Below, piece by piece: positions 9,993 to 19,900 of a stretch of DNA of 23,570 nt. Position numbers and translations under genes: made by a program. Position 1 is the stretch's first letter. Each line of letters begins with the position of its first letter. The notes below the pieces were generated by a model, which saw only the letters and a list, made by a program, of their open reading frames with translations, made no database searches and was not told the origin of the DNA. The stretch is from Apostichopus californicus (Eukaryota > Echinodermata > Holothuroidea > Aspidochirotida > Stichopodidae), in assembly GCA_020650975.1 (NCBI GenBank), contig JAIPMN010009100.1, positions 1 through 23,570 of the forward strand. Direction: 5' to 3'.

Positions 9993-12664
9993 ATTTCCTT
10001 GCTCTTTTCCATTGAACTAATAAATAACATCACAGAGCAAATATCAATACATAATAGACAAACTTCTCTTTGTGTAAAAAAAGTGTATATGTCTTGTCCG
10101 TATATTGAGAGAAAAATATATACAATACTGGCTACCATAATGGTTCTTATATGTGCGTGTGTATAAGGTTGTTGAGTAGACTGAAGATATACAAACCCAG
10201 CATTATAAAACATGATATGTATACAACGTAAACACATAAATACTGGGTTTTATGTTAATGCCGTTGATGAGATTAATTTATCATCACATTTTCGACACAA
10301 CACAAGCACTAGGGGCTATGTCGGAAAGGAATTTCCAAAAACAAAAGAACGCATTTTCTGTGGATTGTATCTTCCCAAACAAGTACAATTTCATACGGAT
10401 AGTTGCCAACGACGGTGTGAAAAATTGGCTTTTTAGACTGAAATAACACAATTTCATAAATATGAAAATAATGTTAACACAATTTCATGAATATGCAATT
10501 TTATGCAGGACTGATTGTTAAGATATATCCTACACAAAGTTTATTTCCATTGACAAAATAACACAGATGCTGCCGACCAAGGATCAACAACATAACGTCA
10601 GAATTTAGAATTGTGTATTCTGAAATAGACCGAATACAATTACACTATCAAATTTTATTATTAAATTATCTGTTATGTTATTTTAAATATGCTGTCGTAC
10701 ATTAATTCTATCATTCATTATTAGTAATTATTAGTTTTCTTTCATTAACTAACCCCTTATTCTAGCTCTGAGAGCAACATCTATACATCTCTGATGTTTT
10801 CCTTCTTTTCATGAATTCTAGAAACTGTCAGTAATTCTCTTTAACTTCTGTTAATCTTACTTATGGAGTTCTCTATTTCTCGAATGAATAATTCATAAAT
10901 ATACCATCATATGGAATATTAACTAGGTCTCTTACAAATTCAGGATAAGAGTTTTCACTGATAAGAAAAAGTCAATTTAGTTGTCTTTACCTTACATACT
11001 TTTCAATTTTTCATCGTCTAGACTCTCTTTCAAGAAGGGCTGTGTAAGGAGACAAATTATTTATTACTACAATTGGCAATAATAAAATGAGTCAGATTAA
11101 ACCACATGATGTCCTGCATTTGCTACAATTCAATACCATGATAAGTTTGGACAAGGCAGATATATAACTGAAAGTTGGTGAAATTGATATTCCACATAAC
11201 CTTATATAAAAAAATATATTAAAATAAAATGTGTTGTTGCTGTAAGACATATCATCAAACACAACAGCCATCATTATACCACAGATATTTCCTTATCCTT
11301 CCTTTTAATAAAATCAGACACATTTTAAAGCAAAGGCATGATTCCTCGAAAGACCTGTTTACAAAATTCATTTAAATACTTTTTATTATTATCTGTCAGT
11401 CTGACAATTTTGTATAAAAGACACCCTGGAGCTTTTAATGCAATAAATCTGAAAGACAAAAGATTTATATAAAAAGAAATATGAATTCCTATGACCAGAA
11501 TTACACAAAGAACATGTTAATCTTTTTTAAAGACACAATCTGCTAGACAAGCATAGGCATATACTCGTAGTTGTCACCAGTTTGATGTGTAGTAAAGACA
11601 TCACCCTTCCCTAAAAATATAAACCACTTTAATAATAAACTACAGACCTCTTCCTGCGGAACGAAACATCACAACACTTTATCCGTGAAGGATGAAAAAA
11701 CCTAACGTTGCACTCAGCTTGTGGACAAACAAACATCAGGCCAACTACTACAACCATAGATAAATTTACTCTGTGCTGTAAACATGAAAAGTATAATGAC
11801 TTTCTGAAATGTTAATTTTCTTAAAATAGAATACAACTTTTTTTTTTTTCCACTTTTGTTTTGAGAGTATTTACAAAAACAAATCTCTATTTAATCTGAG
11901 GGTAACAATGTCAGCTTTCATTTAATTTTCATATATAAAATTTTCAAATAGATATAAGTAAACAATATGGCAGATAATGTTCATGATAATTCATCGCAAT
12001 AACTAGAAAATATTTGCCTTTTTTGGGGGGGTTCTTTCTAAAATACTTATAGGCTTTCTTAACTTTCACTAAATACACAACTACAAAGTTGCATAATTCA
12101 CTGCATCACTAACAATATTGTATGATAATCAAAAGATGTGTTATCTTTACGTTTGCTGATCCTGTTGGCGATATCATTTTATTTATTTACTTATTTATTT
12201 GTTTGTTTTCTTATTTTTTATTTTTTTGTTTTTTAGTGAACTGACAGATTATGGCCATGTGGATATCTTCATTAATCAACTCGCATCTTTCTTACAGGAA
12301 CATTCTACTCTGAAAATGATTCTTTAAAATTTACTAAATTTTTGGCCATTATTAATTCATAGAAGGATAGATATTATAGCGCTAGGCTATCAACCGATTG
12401 GCTGTTACAATACTTTTGGTTGCTTTAGCGTTTCCATTCACCAACATATGTAAAAGGTTTGTAAATTGTATCTACCATGATATGAGGAAAGACTGATTGT
12501 AAAACTTGATTCTGGTAAAATGACATTCAGAAATATTTGAAATTAATCAATTATTGAAAGGTTTTCGATCAATTGAAGCTGAGATGTTTGATGATCTACT
12601 GAAGTTTTAGTAAGTTTACCATCGGCATACCGATTGACAAAACTTTACAGAAACTTTAAGCCAC
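9993..12664. other. AT-rich intergenic DNA
   Basis: No gene was recognised. Small items only: a 31-bp-period two-copy repeat containing AACACAATTTCAT (about 10445-10496), a poly-T run near 11830-11850, and a TTTATT/TTTGTTT-rich stretch (12177-12236). The part next to the TIR-HEAT gene could belong to its 3' UTR if the transcript is long. Confidence 0.5.
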
Positions 12665-12670
12665 TTTATT
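12665..12670 (-). terminator. Candidate polyadenylation signal AATAAA for the TIR-HEAT gene
   Basis: This is the first AATAAA in sense that I found downstream of the stop codon at 13766, about 1.1 kb away. Further copies lie lower (around 12177-12230 and 11387). Without transcript data the true 3' end is unknown. Confidence 0.25.
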
Positions 12671-13024
12671 TAACTTTGGTCATGAATCAGTTATTTCTTT
12701 CATGCAATCATACAGAGAGATTTCCGACAACAGGGAGAACCTAATAAACGGAGCAAAACTCACAAACTTTGTTGATATTCTTACAAGATGACAAATACAA
12801 CTTGGTCTGGATGGTTTTAATCACAAGTCACAATAACGAAAAAAAAAAAAATGAAAACTATGGAAATATGAAATACCAGGGTGAAGATAAATAAAACTAC
12901 AGCAATGTCAATACAGATGACAGAACAGGTTCACTGTGAGAACCAGAGAACGAGAGAGAATTCTTTTCAGTGCAGTCAGACCTCTTTATGAACAGACCTC
13001 TTATTAGGCCCCCATAGGCACAAT

Positions 13025-13321
13025 GGTTCCTTGCTTAGTGGAAAATATAGGCCTACATGTACCAGCTTTTAACCAACGACTGTATACCAAGTTTGGCTAC
13101 AATCCCACCTGATGTTGTGGAGTTATTGCAATGTAAAAGACTCTTACGTTTTATCTATGACCTCATTAATATTCAGTGCCAGAAACGATAGGGCAAACCT
13201 TCTCACTATAATACATCTACGTAGCGAGTACGACAAATATCCATCAGCCCTTTGTCGAGTTTGTTGCGGACCCAAGCAAGTGTCACGGAGGCATAGGTTC
13301 CATTGCTTCTAGCAAGGAACC
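13025..13321. mobile_element. MITE-like element with short terminal inverted repeats
   Basis: GGTTCCTTGCT at about 13025 is mirrored by AGCAAGGAACC ending near 13321. With a 5-nt gap allowed, the pairing extends into AGTGGAA/TTCCATT. The size, about 297 bp, fits a non-autonomous DNA transposon. No clear target-site duplication is visible, so this is tentative. It sits in the presumed 3' UTR of the TIR-HEAT gene. Confidence 0.35.
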
Positions 13322-13765
13322 AAAAACGCAATTGAGATATTGCTAAACATTTGTAACATCCTCTTGTGATCCTTTCAACACGATGTGCCAAATAAAGTAT
13401 AAGAAGGAGGTGCAATTCTCACACTGTTTCTTAAATAATAACAAACTATACACTTTTCACTCTAATGCATGAATTCAAAAGCTGGCAAGGAAAAGGCAAT
13501 GAAGTTTGCTTAGCACCTCAAAACTCCTGAGTGACTCTGTTTGTAGTTAATCAGTCTACAACAGTCTTTGGTCAAGACTTAATTAATTAGCCCAAATTTG
13601 TGGTTTATCATCCCTGATAAATGGCATGTACTTCTTCTTGTAAAGGTTAGTTCAAGCAGTCCCCACATATTAGTTAGTAAGCAGGCTGGTTATAACATGC
13701 CATAATACTGATACAAATGTAGATATTCGTAACAAACTATTCGATAAAATGAACTTTTGTCCGAA
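13322..13765 (-). other. Presumed proximal 3' UTR of the TIR-HEAT gene
   Basis: The stretch directly follows the TAA at 13768-13766 in sense. No coding exon, AATAAA or repeat was recognised in it. Confidence 0.5.
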
Positions 13766-13907
13766 TTACGCATCTCCCTGTCCGAGGGACTTGATTTCGG
13801 CAGCCAAGACATTCGTAATGTGGACGGCCTTCTTGGCTTCCTCTCCTCCGATGTTCTTCAGTGCGATTTCAGCCGCCTCTCTCACAGTTGAGATGAAATC
13901 GTTCCTC
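13766..13907 (-). CDS. TIR-HEAT gene, last exon: final HEAT repeat and stop
   Basis: The acceptor TTGTCATTCGCAG opens 46 codons and a TAA stop (13768-13766). It encodes RNDFISTVREAAEIALKNIG, a HEAT helix pair, then a charged C-terminal helix (LAAEIKSLGQGDA). The split Trp codon (TG/G) joins cleanly to the previous exon. Confidence 0.88.
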
Positions 13908-16900
13908 CTGCGAATGACAAAGATTAAAAACCACTTGAAAAAGAATGCAGGAAATGATCTTAAGAAGTCTGACGTTTTTGAAAATACATTTCAAACTGCA
14001 AAATTTTGCTCTACGATTTCTTAAAGGTAACCAATCATTGGCCCCAAATTTTTAACAAATGTTCAATTGTTTAAACTTTTCATGCCACTTTTTCCTGGAA
14101 GTTCTGACCATCAGAGTTGTTCTCCAACATTGAGAAGTGTTAAATTAGATTAGCAAATGATGCAAAAGTGTGAAGATGTGTGACCATTATTTGATTATCT
14201 AGCATATCTGAGGATAATATATGGCCTTAAAAACCAGCATGAGCTAATATATACACATGACTAGGTGACCATTTTACAATCTACTAATTCTACCGCTACC
14301 TAACATCCACAAAGTCATTTAACCAAACTTACCAGGATAAATTAATCAAAAGTGGTAAAATCTATTCAATTCCTCACATTTCGTCGCCCCGAGACGTGTC
14401 CGATGACGTATAATTTTCTCACTTAATGAGAGTAAACTAAAACTTCACCGTTCAAGCTAAGGAAACATGATCGCCTAACAATGCCTGGTGGTCGAGTTAA
14501 TACTTACCAGATGTTGACAAGTTTATCTACGGCCGCTGTCGCTTTAATATGTCCCAGGGCTAGGCAACCACTTTGTCGGACCAGCCGGTCTCTATCCGAT
14601 AACAGGTTCATGAGAATCTTGATCACTCTCTTGTTATTCTGATCGTCCACAGATCTGGCCAACGAGATGGCAGCCACGGCTCTCACGTTTGCCTCCGTAT
14701 CCACGCAGAGATCGAGGAGGGCTTCAATGACCGAAGAACTCTTGAATTTACCTGATGGTCAAAAGATTCAAGGAACAAGTTTGGATGTCATTAAAGGCAC
14801 ATCGGGATAAAACTTGAGATTCACCTGATGGTGAATGGCATAAATCAGGTCCTTAATGTCAAACACAGCCAACAGATTGCTACTGATTAGAAGGATATGT
14901 AAAAGTTAGAGGGCCTGAAATTCTGCAGATCTGCATTCGAAAAACAGCAAAACATAACTTCCGTCTGTCAAACTATGTTTAGTTGTTTTGTCTTTGAAGC
15001 ACACTCACCGATGGGCTATTTAAATCAACTGAGCAAATGTTGAGGCAAAACTCACTTATGAACCATCCAAGTACTATGTCCGTGACTTATAGTTATTTAA
15101 GCTTCACTTATTTGCCCTACCCCCACAAACAGTCCCGCACCTCTGAGTGAGAAATATCCAAGCTTAACATATATCCATGTGACACTTACTCAAGTCCAAC
15201 ATGCCTTTGTTATGTTCATAGGAGTACTACAACTTGAAGGAAAAGCATCCATGCTTAACATAGGCCTATTATTATATTCACTCAAGTTCTGTAACATGAC
15301 AGTGTTAAACTCACTCAAGTTATACCTGTATGCAACTATGTCCAAGCTTAACATACCTATGTTATTATATTCACTCAATTTAGTCACCTCTTAGAGACAA
15401 CTATCGAAGCTAATAACTTATGTGTTTTGCTCTCTTGAGTCATACAACTGTGAGTTGCAAGTATTCAAGTTTAAAATATCTATGTTATACTCACTCAAGT
15501 CCTACAACTCATGAGTTACAAGTATCCAAGCTGAGCATATCTTTGTTATACTCACTCAAGTCCTACAACTCATGAGTAACAAGTATCGAAGCTTAGCATA
15601 TCTTTGTTATACTCACTCAAGTCCTACACATCTGAGTTGCAAGTATCCAAGCTGAGCATATCTTTGTTATACTCACTCAAGTCCTACAACTCATGAGTAA
15701 CAAGTATCCAAGCTTAGCATATCTTTGTTATACTCAAGTCCTCCATTCCTAAGTTTTACTTACTCAGGTTTTCAATGGCATCCAGTCTGACGGTAGATTC
15801 CATGTTAAACACTTTATGCATTGTGTAAGTCTCCAATGCTTGTTCCTGCACTCTAACTTTAAAATCAACCTTCTCTCCATCTATGGTTACAAATTCTGTT
15901 GATTAAAGAAGAAAAAATATAGACATTTATATATATATAATTGAAAACGTAATGAGAAGGAAAATCCAGAAAAGTGAAAAAACTTCCAGCCTCCACCGGG
16001 ATTCGTACCCGGGCCTCCAGCTTTGTACGCGGACACCCTAACCAACTAGGCTATGGATGCCGATTGTATGTCCAGGGGTTTGAAACCGGTAAGGAAGGTT
16101 GTAATTTCACTGTAGGCATTTGACACCTGTATCAAACAATACTAGTTATATATTTGTGTGTAAAGCTTCTTCAATATCTGCAGTGTAAAGACTCTACTGT
16201 ACAAAGACCTAGTATGCTATGACCTCACTATGTGTAAGACAGATTGTAATGACCTCAGTCAGTCATCTCTGCAGTGTAAAGACTCAACTATATATACAGT
16301 CAGCTAAGCATGTCTTATTGGGACGTAGTATGCTATGACCTCACTATGTGTGAGACAGATTGTAATGACCTCAGTCAGTCATCTCTGCAGTGTAAAGACT
16401 CAGTACTATATATAGGCAGCTTAGCTTGTCTTATTGGGACGTAGCATACTATGACTTCACTATGTGTGAGACAGATTGTAATGACCTCAGTCAGTCATCT
16501 CTGCAGTGTAAAGACTCAGTACTATATATAGTCAGCTAAGCTTGTCTTATTGGGACGTAGCATACTATGACTTCATTATGTGTGAGACAGATTGTAATGA
16601 CCTCAGTCAGTCATCTCTGCAGTGTAAAGACTCATTACTATATATAGGTAGCTAAGCATGTCTTATTGGGACAAAGCATGCTATGACCTCACTATGTCTG
16701 AATGACCTCAGTATGCCTGTCAGGCTGTCACTTTAAGAGTGTACTTTCAGTGCATAATGATATTAAAATATGCATAATTATTTGCATAGCAGATCACAAT
16801 TATTTCAACATGCCTATCACCTCAGTAACTATACAGCAGAACACAATACGGGTTTTCCAAACACACTATAGAGGGCGCTGTCACATGGGCTCTAATGAGA

Positions 16901-19900
16901 ATAGTCTATCCTGTTAACAAATCTCTGAATCAACGTAACACAATAATGCTCACAAGCAGGCATACAGGTCGAATGATCTTGCATAGAGAGAGTCACTGGC
17001 TAATTAACTAGGAGCTCAGGGTTCTACTTGCAGCTTGGCCTAATCCAAAAATTCGCTTTAGAAAACATGCGCAAAATTAGTGTCTTGAAACAATGAATTT
17101 TTTCCTTCTTGAAACTTCCAAAATCATGTTTTCTCTTCTTCAACAATTACAAACGGCATTGTATATACCGCTACTAGTGATAAAACTCACTGTGCAGTTA
17201 TAATCTGCGGTCTCTGCTTCAAGTTTCACAAGTTTCACAGAACTAGATAGGACCCATCTGATAGCCCCCTACTGTTGATTTTGGGCATGGCTGGAGGGCC
17301 CTTCAACATGCCAATCTATCTCACCTATGAGAGAATCTTACATGACCTCTGTGACCTCGTAGAGTACCAGTGTAATCTTAGCATTACCATGACGACAATC
17401 AGAGCTGTTTGATAAACTATATCTCACCTAAGAAGGTCTTCCTGTCCACTACTTGAGTTCCCTCCTCATCTACCTCCTGCGCTAGTATTGAGAGAATCCA
17501 CTCTTGAGGCAGGTCGAGGTCCTTGAACTCTGCCTCAACAAACTTCTGGAAGCTCTCTCTGAATCTGTTTGATTTAGAAGAGATTATAAATGTCAGCTGC
17601 CACAAAGGATTCCAAACAAACTGAGGCTAATCTTCCATTGACTTTAACATCAGAATATTAAAATGCATTAAACAGTCATGCCATCACACACAAAACATCT
17701 GACCAGTGCTACTGATTACAAGCAACAAAATATAAACATGATGTACCGCTCCCCAATGTTCCTCATCCAATCTCATTTTCCGACAATGGCTACGAAAGCC
17801 AAAATCAGACGAAAGAAAAGTGCCGATAAGTTGGATGACGGATACCATAAATATATTCACTTGCAAGTTTCAACTACCCCAGGTGATTTTCATCATGTCA
17901 AGCTAAGGTGAATCACACCCACAGTGTAGATAGGGTGTTTTCAAACAGAATTTGGAGTCATTTCTCCACTGAACTTTTGCAATATTTGGCAGCCCCATGG
18001 GTACATATCATGGTGTTTTCTAACTGACAAAATTTTGATTCTTGATTGTGATTGAGATAAAACATCAAATAATTTACTTTCACATTGAATTTATCTTTAA
18101 CTGTCTTGTTTTAGGGGGGGGGGGGAGGGGGGTAATACTTACTCATTCCAAGGGACTTCATTTCTGTCTCCAAACTGTTCCTCCCAGTAATCCTGATTCT
18201 CTTCCGTGATGGAGACTTGTCTGTGGTGAGCATTGATGCGGGTACGCAGTGTGCTCTGGCGAGTGACACCTTGACCAAAAAAGAGAGTTAATGATAATGA
18301 AATGAAATTAAGAGATGTTTCAAGGATGATTGAGTAAATGGAAACCTCAAGGTATGATATATATCCACTGAGAAGGAAGGATTTAGCATCCCTATGAACA
18401 GATGGAGTAGCCGAACCCATGCAGGTCCATGTGAGCTTTACTGTCCACTCAACAGTGTTGCACCATTAATATTCAGAGGGTCACAGCTTTTCCCAAACTG
18501 CTGGTTTGGTAGAGGTACAACGTTGTCTGAAGGTAATTACGTTCTTTTCTCCTCTGTGATTGCTGTAATAATAATAAAGGTTCAAACATTTACCAGACAA
18601 TGGCACTGGTGTCAGTATAAACAGTTCTGCTTATACACTTTCACTATGAAAAACATGAAAAATATGACATGAAGAATCAAAGCTAGGGACTAAGTGATTT
18701 TGCCTCTTGGGGGCACGGTGATAGCACTCATTGAAAAAATTACAGCTCCTTGACATGACTAGAGAATGATTATTATATCCCGCAGCGACAACACGATATT
18801 GAGTCGTGTCAGTGGGAGGCATTAATAACAACCATATCTATCACAGCAGAAAAAAGTCAATGGTTAGCTTTGCTTCCATTTTCATAAACGTGTCCTTCAA
18901 ACAGAGAACTCAATCCAGTGACTTCCATTTTGTCCGTTGTCTGCAACTACTGTCTACATTACGATGTTCCATTCTTTGATAAATGAGCAGCTTGAGGTGT
19001 TGTTGTACCTTCATTCATTCAAAATGTCACTTCCATACCTCCAAGCTTTGACTAGATGACAATTGCGTTGTGATGGTTATGTCATACACAGAGTACAACC
19101 TTAACACATGGCACTTGAGGCTTACTTGCCCATGACAAAGCCTGTTCAAGCATGTTTGCATTTCGCAAAGTTGCTTATATCGTTTATCTACATATAAAGT
19201 GCGCACTCTAGTTGGAACGACAGGTCCAACCAGGATATCTGACAAAACAAATGTTTTACCCCAAGAAATGATGAAGATGGGAGGTAGGGGGGGGGTGGGG
19301 AGCCTGCAATGGAGAGGACACCAGAGTAGGACATTATCTAAAGGTGACAACAGATCACACTGGACAATGAAGAGTGATAGTGCATAAGTTGTGAGGAGAC
19401 ATGTAACTGACTTAACAAAGTAAGTAACTATAAGTTCATAGCCCCCGATATTTACCTTTTTGTAGAGTGGGTTGATTCAACTGTGAGAGTTTATATTTCA
19501 AACTGCCGATGAGTTCACCGAAGGCGTCGTCAAATGTTCGATCGTCTGTGAACATGATCCACTGGAGAGGTGCAAGCTGAAGACGCCTTTAGGAAAAACA
19601 GAGAATGAAATATCACGTTTACAGTCAAGTGTCGAGCAAGATACACTGCATTGGAATTCTACCACTAACAAACAGAAGTTCTTCAAAGTCTCAATCCAAC
19701 CCTGCACGCCATTTAACACACCCTCTAACAAAATATTTACAGGAAGTTCGACTGTTCACTATCACTGCACTTAATTAAAATTGTCCCAAGGTTGCATAAT
19801 CTTCGTTAATTTGCTGTCAGGAGTTTATCTCCACATAGATCTGTCGTGCAAGATATTTTGTGATGACGGTTGGGGTTTTGACTTCTCTGACAATATAAAT

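Noticed and set aside
9770-10237. 155-residue minus-strand open frame
   Set aside because: No domain pattern, no splice support and ordinary AT-rich composition; it also overlaps the SINE-like scrap in the opposite orientation.
13766-15895. Assignment to HEATR4 or another named HEAT protein
   Set aside because: The HEAT exons join in frame to TIR exons, and HEAT repeats alone are too general to name a gene.
15989-16060. Functional tRNA-Cys
   Set aside because: The ACA anticodon, the altered T-loop and a mismatched acceptor and anticodon stem make a SINE or pseudogene more likely.
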